Shown: positions 31,659 to 40,292 of the stretch, piece by piece | Numbering within the stretch: position 1 is the stretch's first letter | How the letters are laid out: each line of letters opens with the position of its first letter | Origin: Blastocladiella britannica | Taxonomy: Eukaryota > Blastocladiomycota > Blastocladiomycetes > Blastocladiales > Blastocladiaceae | Assembly: GCA_025349905.2 (NCBI GenBank) | Contig: MU624617.1 | Location: 1-40,292 of the forward strand | DNA: 40,292 bases | Direction: 5' to 3' | Translations under genes and position numbers: made by a program | The notes under the pieces: model-generated | What the model saw: the letters and a program-made list of their open reading frames with translations, nothing else | Told to the model about the DNA's origin: nothing | Database searches by the model: none

Positions 31659-34600
31659 ATGCACACGACCACCACCAACAACGCGAACGCGTATCGCGCC
31701 CCCGCTGCCGCCCGCTCGGCCCTGCCCGCTGGAGCACCCGACGCTGGCCCCGACCCCACCCCCTTTGCCAGCCGCACTGCTGCTTGGTTTGCCGTTCTCT
31801 TATTAATCTGCGCCCCGATCTCCAGCATTCCTTATCATCAATACTATTGTACAGGACCCCGCGCCGCGCCAACTCGGGCTCAGTGCCCTCTGGAACTGGA
31901 GGTCTGCCGCCGCCGGCCTCCGCCATGGCCTCGGACCTGCGCACCACACGCCCGCACCCGCTGCTGCCGGCCTCTCGCGCCATGTCGTATGACACGTATG
32001 GCGCCGGTGCCAGTGGTAGTGGTGGCGGTAACAGTGCCGACTACTCCTCTGCCTCGGTCCCGACCTCGCCCACCACCGACGCGAACGGGTCCCCCGGAAA
32101 CATGGTCGCGTCCGCGTACGAGTCGCGTCCGGAAGACTCGCTGGCGCGCGTGTATGCCAAGGAAACGCTTCTGGCCGCGTACGCCGATCTGGTCACTCAC
32201 GGTAGCAACGGTGACAACGGCGGTGGCAGCATCGAGACCAACCCGCTTCCGGAGGAGCATACGCTGGTGGTGAATATGGCCCCGGCCAACCCGCTCGCGC
32301 TCATGGGCATGAGCCTTGCCGAACGCGAGGTATATCTGTTGTTTATCTTTTTTTTGTATTAAAGAACGACTGACCATAATTCAATAGATCCTCGACTCGG
32401 GCAACATTCACCCCGATCCCAACAAGAAGTACGAGGCGCCCGGCTCGCGTGGAAATGCTCGGGGTGCTGGTATTCGCGGTATTTTTTCGTGTTGTTTGTT
32501 GATCAACTTCGCCCGGTTTCTCACTCACAACAAAAAAAAAAACAGGTGCCTCCCTCACCAGCAACGGAAGCCAAGCATACCGCCCGCGTCGCACGGGCGA
32601 TCGCAGCTACAATCCTGCCAACGGCGCCTCGGCCGGCACTGGTGGTGGTGGCGGCGACTCGATGCCCAACAGCCCGACCGCAGCCACCAGCGGCATGTCC
32701 GAAGCCACCGCTGCCGCCAAGTACGCGTCCCCTACTGGCGCGTACGGGGCGTACAGTGCACTGCTCGGCAGCGGCGGTGGTGTCGGCGGCGGTGGCGACA
32801 CTGCGAGCGCGGCCGGGAGCGACGTGTGGTCCACGGCCATGACCACGGGCGGCGCAGACCGTTCCGATGCGGCGTCCACGTCGGCGTGGTCGCGCAAGTC
32901 GCGGTCTCGGTCGCCGCCCGCCACTGGGTCGCGACTCGCGGCTGCCGCGGCCTCGGGCGGGCTCGGGTTCCCGCGTGCATCGATCCCGCTGGGTAGTGCT
33001 GTCGCCGGCGGAGCGACGTCGACCATGGGCACGACGTCTGCTGCGCGTGGCGGCAGCGGCGGCGGCATTCCGCCTGGTCTGGGCGGGCTTGCGGCCGCTG
33101 CCCCGGTCCAACACCCGGGCACCCCCATTGAGACGTGGGCGGTCCAGGAATGGTACTACCGCGACCCGTCGGGCACCGTGCAGGGCCCGTTCACGTCCGA
33201 CCAGATGCAAGACTGGTACGCCAACGCGTACTTTGACCTGACGCTGGTGGTCAAGGCCACCTTCCTGTCGTCGTGCGGCACCACCGAGGACTCGGGCCCG
33301 TTTGTGCCCCTGCTCGAATTTGCCGGCCGCTTTGCCGCCGGCGACAAGGCCACGCCGTTCCTGTCAGCGCGTTACCCGCCGCCGGGTGAGTTCTCGGCCG
33401 CGGCCGCTTCCCTGGCGGCTTACAGCGCGGCGGGAGGTCGCGGCGGATCCGCTGTAATGGCGGTGACTACTACTAGTGCTGCTGCTGCTATTCCGACCAC
33501 TGGTGGCGGCGTTAGTGGTGCCGCTGGCCACTATTACGGCATGTTCAACAACAATGGCGCCGGCGGTGTCAGTGGCGGCGCGGCGGACCCTGTCGCTGCC
33601 TCTGCTGCGATGGCTGCGGTGTCATCGAGTCGCCTGGGCGGTTTTATGGGGAACGCTGGCGGGCTCGTGGACCCCATGTCTATTTATGGAGGCGCCGGCG
33701 GTCCCGGTGTTGCCGCTGCCGCTCCTCACCTGGACTATGGCCACCACCAGCACCAGCACCAGCACCCCGCAGGTATGACCCACCACCAACAGCTCCTTCA
33801 GCACCAGCACCAGCAGCAGCAGCAGCTTCATCACCAGGCCGGTTGGGGGCTTGGAGCCGCGCACCTTCCGCAGCAGCCGCTCGGCGCGCTAGGCCACAAC
33901 CCGTACCTGATGTCCGGGGGACTCCGCACGTTTGATCACGCGGCCGGACTGGGCGCGAGCATCCAGGGCGGCGCCGCCGCCGGCTGGGGTCAGCCGCAGA
34001 TGAGCGCGGCGCACATGCTGCTTCAGCAACAGCAGCAGATTCAGCAGCAACAGCAGGCCGGGATCATGGGTCTGGGTCAGTGGGGAGCGGGCGTTCACGA
34101 CATGCAGGCTGCTGCTGCGGTAGCAGCGGCGGCGGCGGCGGCGGCTGTGGCTGCGGGCGGTAGTGGTCTTGGCGCACTGGGCGGACCGGGCTTCCCGGGT
34201 CAGTACTTCATGCCGCCGCGCCCGCAGGTGACGGACCCGTTGGCGTTGTCGTTGGCTGCGGGTGACTCGGGGTCCACGCTCGGACATGACCAAATGAGCA
34301 AGGGTTCGTCATCTTCGTCGGCAATTGTTGCGCCGCCGGCGACGGCTGTGGTGATTGAAAGCTCCGCCACCACTACGCGTGGCCGGTCGCCGTCGCCCGC
34401 CAAGCCGCGGTCCAAGTCGCCCGCTAAGGTGGCGGCCATGGCGCAAAAAGTGGAGGAGGAGGAAGTGCCGGCTGCCAAGGTGGATGTGGCCGCCACGAAG
34501 GTGCGCACGGCCCGCACGCCCAGCCCCAAGCGCGAGGCAGTTCCGGCCGCGGCGGTGGTGGCGGCCGCAAGCCCTGCCAAGGCCCCGTCGTCGGCTCCTT

Positions 34601-36051
34601 CTACGCCACGCAAGTCGGGCAAGGCGGCCAAGGCCGAGCGCAAGCGGGCCGATGCAGCAGCGGCGGCGGTGACGCCTGCCCGTGCCAAGTCGCCCGAGGT
34701 TCAGAAGGTGACGGAGGCGCGTCCCGTGTCCCCCAAGAAGCAGCAGCCCGAAGTGTTTGCTGAGGAGCTGCCGAGCGAAGACGACTTTGCCGTGGCCGAG
34801 CCCATGCCGTCCATTTCCGCCTGGGGTCTGGCCGAGGACGCGGCCGCCGCCGACATGTGGGAGTCGACGTTCCTGCCCACGACCGCTGGCTCGTCGTCGT
34901 CGGGACGCGGCCAGAGCAGCCCGTCGGTGACCGCATCGCCCGCGCAAGCGTCGCGTACCGTCCCGGCATCGTCATTGTCGTCCGCGGCGGCTGCAGCTGA
35001 GGCGCCATGGGTCAAGGCGACCAAGCCGGCGACGCCCAAGATGTCCATGTCCGAGATCATGAAGCTCGAAGCCACCAAGAAGAAGGCCCAACGCGCCAAC
35101 GCGGCCGCTTCCGCCGGTGCTGCCGCTGCCACCGCGACCGTGATTCCGGACATTTCCGCTGCCTGGAAGCCCGCGGCGGCCGGGACCAAGTCGTTTGCCG
35201 AGATTCAGGCCGAGGAGGCGGTGCGTGAGGCTGCGCGGCAGCGTAAGCGCCAGGCCGAGGCCGAGAAGCTGGCGTCGTCGATTGCCGAGGTCGAGGCGAT
35301 GCTGCCGCTCGCGGGCAAGAAGGGGTGGGGTGAGGTGCCGCTGGTGCAGCCGGTGGCGATCGCGGACGAGACGGCCGCACTCAAGGCCGCCAAGACCAAG
35401 GAGGCGCAGCAGCAGCAGCAACGCGCGGCGGCAGCGACGCCCACGATGGGCGGGTTTGCGGCGGCGGCCAAGAAGGCGGCGGGTGCCGGATCGGTCCCCG
35501 CTGTGTCGGGTGGCGACTCGTGGGTGGTGATTGGTGCAGGTGCCAAGCCCGTCAAGCCGGCGACGCCGACGCCGACCGCGGCCGCCGCGGGTACGGCCTC
35601 GCCCAAGATCCCGGCGGCCGCGACTGCTGTGCCACGCGTCCAAGCGGTTGCCCCCACGGCGCTCATGCCCAAGGTGTCGGCCGCGCACTCGCGCCGCGGC
35701 ATCAACGAGGAGACGGCCAAGTGGGCGACGGCGGCGCTCAAGCGAGTCCCGCAGGCGGCCGAGATGGTGCCCAACCTGCTGTCGATGTTTGCCGAGTTTG
35801 CGATCGCCGACGATTCTGCGTCGGGTACCGTGGACTCGGTGGCGGATATCGTGCTGCAAATGTCGACGTCGATCGACTCGCGCGCGTTCGCGGCCGAGTT
35901 TGTGCGCCGCCGCCGCGTCGACCTGGGCATGCCGGGGACCTGGGCGGTCAGCAAGTCCAGCGGCTCTGGCAAGCAGGGCGGCGGGTCGTCTTCGTCGGAC
36001 ACTGGGTTTGTGGCCGTGGGCAAGGGTAAGAAGAAGGGCGGTCGCAAGTAA
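31659..36051 (+). CDS. GYF-domain protein (Smy2/Syh1/GIGYF-like)
   Basis: Adaptor whose GYF domain binds proline-rich peptides. In the family it links to translational repression, mRNA decay and ribosome quality control. Four exons: 31659-31786, 31855-32329, 32388-32478 and 32546-36051, giving 1,399 aa. Early segments MSLAERE and ILDSGNIHPDPNKKYEAPGSRG resemble the eIF4E-associated N-terminal part of GIGYF-type proteins. The GYF domain is at 33139-33330: EWYYRDPSG, QGPFTSDQMQDWY, ANAYF. The last motif has Ala in place of the Gly of GYF. The rest is Ala/Gly/Gln/His-rich low complexity, then an alternating Pro/Ser/Lys/Ala region, then a conserved-looking C-terminal helix set (FAEIQAEEAVREAARQRKRQ) and the basic end GKGKKKGGRK. 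The stop lies inside a perfect GTAAGT. Confidence 0.87.
34018..34056 (+). repeat. CAG/CAA polyglutamine repeat in GYF gene
   Basis: Run of CAG and CAA codons encoding an interrupted polyglutamine. A second one lies near 33799-33830, and an alanine-coding GCG run is at 34107-34150. Confidence 0.85.
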
Positions 36052-36220
36052 GTACCAGCGCTGGCCGGGCGGGCGGTTTGTCGCCTCAAATTGATTTTTT
36101 TTCTTTTCTTTTTTCGAGGTTTTGGCTGTGCACCGTTTCGTTCTCTTTTCTGTCTTTCCATCGCTTGCCCACTCCACCAGCATTCGCACACTTGCCTTAT
36201 AAAAAAGAATATACATTTGA
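36052..36220. other. intergenic region, GYF gene / PAK-like gene
   Basis: 169 bp with a strong polypyrimidine tract and a CCACCAG at 36174-36180 that looks like a 3' splice acceptor. See the finding on the GTAAGT at the GYF stop. Confidence 0.5.
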
Positions 36221-39200
36221 ATGGGCCAGCAGCACTCGAGCGAGCCGCAGCTCTCTGGCGGGAGCGCCCGCCGCCACCACGCTCATGGGCACACGCAGCA
36301 GCACCCAAATGGACATGGCCATGCCTACCCGGCCCCATCGTCGTCGGACGTGGACGACCCGCTGGTCACGCACCCGCTCCAGCGCCCGCACCGCGCCCCG
36401 TCTACTCACACGGTCGACCGGACCAGCGCAGTGGACATTTCCAATCCGACCAACGTCGCTCAGGGTATGATGCCTCTTGTGTATATGCCAGTGCGTATAC
36501 TGATAGCAAATATATAAAAAAGGAATCCACATCGAGTACGACCCCGAAACGGGCCGGTTCCGCGGCGTACCGACCCCGTGGCTCGCCCACTTTGAGCGCC
36601 AAATGACCGCCGGGCTGCCAACCAGCGCCCCGCCCAGCATTCGCGGGCCCGTTGCCTCCTCGAGCTCGAGCACTGGTGGCGAAGAGCGCATGGTGCCATT
36701 TCCGCGCTCGCTGCCCCCGCTCCCCGGTGCCTCATCGCCTGCTACTGCCGCCACAACCGCCCCTGCCGCCCCTCAGGACGACCCAGCCTTGGTCCGCACC
36801 CGCACCAGCTCCACGTCCAGCACGCACGCGCACATTGGCGCACGGCCGCTCTCGTCCGTGTCGCTCACAGTCCCATCGCATTCGCATGGCGGAAACAGCG
36901 GTTCAGGCGGTGTACCACCGCGCGGCCCCATCAGCTCGCAGTCGTCAGCGATGTCGGCCCACTCACGCGAACGGCCCCACCACCGCCGCACAAAGTCGTC
37001 CGATACGCCACTGGCATCCCCGACCGCTGCTTCGCACTCGGTCCCGAATGGTGGTGGTATTGGCAGCAGCACCAGCAGCGCAGGTGCTCATGCGCGCGCA
37101 CGCTCTTCAAATGCGCGCCACGACGGCGCTGCTTCCTCTAGCAGTGGTCCGGGCCTGGCTTCGGGCTCGAGCCTGACGCGCTCCAACAGCGGTAAAGGAC
37201 GCTCCTCGACTACCACCAGCGCGTCGCTAACGTCGTCGTCGCCAAGTCTGCATCGCCCCGAAAAGTCCACGCGACGATCTCCGAGCAGCAGCTCCATGCA
37301 CCACTCCATGACGGGCAGTATCACAGGTGGTGGTGGTGTTGCAGCAGCAGGCGGGAGCTCCTCGGCATCGGTCGGCCCACCTTCGCCAACGCCATCGTCG
37401 CGCCAGTTACCCGCAGCCGGCTCGAATTCTCTAAGCGTGCTTCGACCGGCTGGACCGGCATCCGCCGCCGCCGCCGGGTCGCCGCGACGAGGAAGTGGCG
37501 CGTCTACTGGAGCCAGTGAACTGCGCCGACCATCAGACGCGTCGTTCGGCCTACCGTCATCGTCCTCGACTCGCCGTCCATCGACCCAATCCACGGGCCG
37601 CGGCATGTCGCGGTCGCCTGCCCCAAGCACCACGCGCACCACCACGCTCCCACCGCCCGTGAACCTCTTGCCCCCACCTACGGCCCCGCTCCCGGACCGC
37701 CCGCTCGGCCCACCTGCCCGCCCCCGCCGCGCGTCGGCCCGCCGGTCCCGCGTGCTGTCGATCTCGCCGCGCGGATCGCTGCTGTCGTCGGCGTCGGTGG
37801 TGGCCGCGCTCCGAGCCGCAGTGCAGCAACAGGAACACGACGACGTGTCCGAGGTTGGTGGGAGCGGGACTTCTACCAGCGCCGCTAGTGCCGCGTTGCG
37901 TGGAGCTAACCGCGAGGCACGGCGCCAGACGGGGGCGTTGCTGCTGGCGAGTCTGGAGGCGGCGGGCAAGTCGGCGCCCGAGGCACCGTTGCGGTCTGTG
38001 AGCTCGCAACATGCGGCAGCGGCAGCGGTTTCGCGTACGTCGGTCATGGCCACGGCAGCGTCGGCGGCAACGGCAACGACGCGGCCGACATCGATCGTGG
38101 TGCTGGATGCGCCGCCCATGCCGGACCTGTCGGCATTTGCCAACGTGACGATCCACCCGGCGCTGATGCGGTTCATTGAGGAGGCGCAGCGAATGGAGCG
38201 GGAGCAGCTAGCGCAGGCGCTGGCTGCAGGCGGGGGTATCGCCGCCCCGCCCGCCCCACCGACGACGGGGCTCATGGAGCTGCTGCAGGCCGGTTCGCTC
38301 ACGGGCAGCTTGGGTAGCGGCAGCGCCACCGCTCACGAGCTTGCGGCACTGGTAGCTCTGCGAGTGACCCCCGCGACGCTGGCGACGGCCCTCGAAGGTA
38401 TGCTGGAGCCGGGGGACCCGAACGCCGCGTACCGCGACGTGTGTCCGTACGCCGAGGGCGCGTCGGGCGACGTATACTCGGGGAAAGACGCGGTCGTGGA
38501 CGGGCCCGTGGCCATCAAGATCATTCCGCGCGACGACCCGCGGTCGACCGACAAGATTGCGCGATTGCCGCTCGAGCTGCAGCTGATGCGCGCGTCGCGG
38601 CACCCGACCATTGTCGCGTTCATTGGCGCGTACCTCACTGACGACTCGGTATGGCTGGTCATGGAGTGGATGGATGCGGGTAGTTTGGCCGATTTCCTGT
38701 ATGCGGACGAAGAAGAGGAATCGCAGGAGCAGGACGGCGGTGATGGTGCAGTCGTCGCTCCCACGCCAGCCGATATCGCTGATGGCGATGACGCCAAAAT
38801 GGTTCATGGCCCGTTTGCGGCCGCAGGGATTGCGTACGTGACCACGGCGATCGCCCGCGCACTCGAATACTTGCACGGGCAGCGTCGCTTACACCGCGAT
38901 GTGCGGTCCGACAATGTGCTGCTGTCGCGCGACGGCGCTGTGAAGCTGGCCGATTTCGGGTACGCGACCGACGCGCACGGGCCCGTGTGTGAGCCCGCCG
39001 GCACACCGTTCTGGATGGCACCGGAAGAGTCGTCGGCGGCCGCGCGCGCATTCCTTCGCGGGCAGCAGGCCCACGAGTGCGACGATGACCCAGAAGAAAA
39101 GGAACCAGCAGCAACACCCGAGTACTACGGCGCCGGCGTCGATGTGTGGGCGCTGGGCATGACCGTGTACGAAATGGCGTGCCGCGACTACCCGTACTCG

Positions 39201-39449
39201 GACCTGGACGAGGTGGCCGCGCTCACGCAGATTGCTCAAGTCGGCGCGCCGGCGATGTCGGACGTGGGCCGAGCGCGTCTGGGTGATGCTGGGGCTGCGT
39301 TGCTGGCACGGTGCGCAATACGAGATCCGGCCGAGCGGGTCACGGCGGCAGAGATGCTCGAGGACCCGTTCCTGGCCGACGCTGATCCGGCACAGGGGCG
39401 GGCGGAGCTGTTGGCGTTGATGGCGGCTGCATTGTCTTCCTCCTCTTAA
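36221..39449 (+). CDS. PAK-family (p21-activated) protein kinase, divergent
   Basis: STE20-group Ser/Thr kinase expected to be controlled by Cdc42/Rac. Two exons, 36221-36464 and 36523-39449, give 1,056 aa. The protein starts MGQQHSS, a fit to the N-myristoylation motif MGxxxS. Next is a His-rich stretch. The CRIB motif (residues 73-98) is completed across the splice (ISNPTNVAQ/GIHIEYDPETGRFRGVP). About 600 residues of Ser/Pro-rich low complexity follow. The kinase domain is at about 718-1035: glycine loop EGASGDVYSG, K747 in VAIK, D874 in HRDVRSDN, D892 in DFG, GTPFWMAPE. Odd points: the HRDxK lysine is R876, an acidic ~35 residue insert precedes the catalytic loop, and another charged insert follows APE. 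It may be a weakened kinase or pseudokinase. The 5' side is tight against the GYF gene. Confidence 0.88.
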
Positions 39450-39520
39450 TGAAATCACTTTTCAGGAATCTTCATCCCTTCCACAATCGACCACCCAACC
39501 CACAAAAAATACATAATACG
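39450..39520. other. short intergenic gap, PAK-like / membrane gene
   Basis: 71 bp, C/A-rich. It must hold both the PAK-like 3' UTR and the start of the next gene's promoter, so some overlap of transcripts is likely. Confidence 0.4.
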
Positions 39521-40292
39521 ATGGTCCCCCCACCGCTGATTTCGATACCGGACCCACCGTCGTCGCGCCATGGGGCATCATCGACACCGGCTTCTCCTCC
39601 GTCGGTCCGGGCTCCGACCATTGCATCGCGCGCGGCATCAGCCGTGGCCACTTTGCCGTCGGGCGTACGCCAGCCGTCGGTCCTGCGTATGTATACCTGT
39701 ATTCCTTGGGTACCCGAATACGAGAAGTGACTAACGGAAAAGGAAAAACGACATAGTGACAAACCGCCGCGCACGCACCGCTCGCCGCAACATGGCCGGC
39801 ATCTTGCAACGCGAATGGCGCCGCGCATCCACAAAGTCGCGGTTCCTGCTGTTTGCGGTCATGGCCCTGTACCTCGCGCAGCTGGCCATGGCCGTGACCG
39901 CGCTGGTGATGGCCGCGTCGATGCCGCCCACTTCGGCCGGAGGCTTTGGCGCCCTTCCAGACGACTCGGGTACCTCGGGACCGACTCGGCCCGGACAACG
40001 CCGCACCAATCCGGATGGATCCTCCGCATCCTCGTCAGGCGCTGGCACCATGCCCATGCCCGTTTCGCCGCTCATGGCCAACCCGGACCCGACTGCATCC
40101 TCTTCGCTGGCCGCATGTCCGCAGCTGGCCGGGGTCAACGTCGCGATTGCTTTGCGCGCGCTGATCTACTTTGGCGTGGCTCCGTATCTGTGGTCGACTC
40201 GCCGGTGGTCGGAAGTGCGGTCCGAGCAGCTGAGCGCGGCCATGCGTCGGCATCGCAACAGTGCTGGAAAGTGCGGTCGTTCTCTTTTTTTT
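39521..40292 (+). CDS. membrane protein, partial (cut by right edge)
   Basis: Not recognised. Exon 1 (39521-39686) encodes MVPPPLISIPDPPS then a Ser/Pro/Ala-rich stretch. A 70 nt intron (39687-39756) follows, and exon 2 runs in frame to the window edge. Exon 2 has a basic stretch (NRRARTARRN), a clear TM (FLLFAVMALYLAQLAMAVTALVMAAS), a Ser/Gly/Pro-rich loop, then a second hydrophobic segment (NVAIALRALIYFGVAPYLW) and a charged loop. A GTGCGG followed by a T-run at the very end (about 40272 on) is probably the next 5' splice site. Multi-pass architecture is likely, and another orphan receptor-like protein is possible but unproven. If exon 1 is wrong, the start would be the ATG at 39792. Confidence 0.6.

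Noticed and set aside
31025..32362. 445-codon plus-strand open frame spanning the CPSF1 start and the GYF gene
   Set aside because: The left half is antisense to CPSF1 exon 1 and passes through the T-rich promoter. Only the part from 31855 is real, as exon 2 of the GYF gene.
36198..36204. TATAAAA just before the PAK-like ATG
   Set aside because: Only 17 nt before the start codon, too close to place transcription upstream of the ATG. Probably chance in an A-rich leader.
34972..36216. 414- and 377-codon minus-strand frames opposite the GYF gene 3' half
   Set aside because: Long antisense frames are expected opposite GC-rich, Ala/Lys-rich coding sequence. They show no domain and include intergenic sequence.
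1..40292. A linked gene system (toxin-antitoxin, defence island, biosynthetic cluster)
   Set aside because: Neighbouring genes belong to unrelated housekeeping and signalling pathways, are on alternating strands, and show no shared regulatory motif or mobile-element borders.

Overview
This 40,292 bp window is nuclear DNA of a eukaryote with a compact, GC-rich genome. It holds 14 protein-coding genes on both strands. The evidence is the many short GT-AG introns (mostly 50-90 nt, T-rich and AT-richer than the exons), strongly GC-ending codons in the exons, very short intergenic gaps, and an opisthokont gene set (PAK-type kinase, SLMAP/Far9-like FHA protein, TALE-free homeodomain protein, CPSF1, USP9X-class deubiquitinase). 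My best guess is an early-diverging zoosporic fungus of the Allomyces/Catenaria (Blastocladiomycota) type. That placement is an inference from composition and gene style, not a proven assignment. I see no bacterial-type operons, CRISPR arrays, insertion sequences, tRNA or rRNA genes.

Left third (1-8.8 kb): a topoisomerase III alpha gene (+, 163-3110) runs tail-to-tail into an orphan 7TM receptor-like gene (-, 4383-3139). Behind it is a small orphan basic/Pro-Ser-Ala-rich protein (-, 5189-4457). Adenylosuccinate lyase (+, 5544-7157) is tail-to-tail with a homeodomain gene (-, 8122-7277). Divergent from the latter is a tiny three-exon acylphosphatase gene (+, 8371-8784), which only becomes visible after splicing.

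Middle (8.8-24 kb): a very large ubiquitin C-terminal hydrolase (-, 17573-8804; about 2,812 aa) lies downstream of a half-size ABCG transporter with a Cys-rich N-terminal domain (-, 20951-17784). The transporter is divergent from ERO1, the ER thiol oxidase (+, 21275-23866). Their shared 323 bp promoter carries two ACGTG cores resembling unfolded-protein-response elements.

Right third (24-40.3 kb): an SLMAP-like FHA/coiled-coil/tail-anchored protein (-, 25640-23935), then CPSF1/Cft1 of the mRNA 3'-end processing complex (-, 31513-25953). CPSF1 is divergent from a GYF-domain protein (+, 31659-36051). Next are a divergent PAK-family kinase with a CRIB domain and a myristoylation motif (+, 36221-39449) and a membrane protein cut by the right edge (+, 39521-end).

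The genes are mostly unrelated housekeeping and signalling functions, not a co-operating cluster. I found no clear new multi-gene system. The points most worth a second look are the PAK-like kinase with an altered catalytic loop, the ERO1 with an added transmembrane segment and acidic tail, the orphan 7TM protein, two GC-AG introns, and a stop codon embedded in a perfect 5' splice site. Intron positions were inferred by hand from splice signals, reading frame and family similarity; no transcript data were available.
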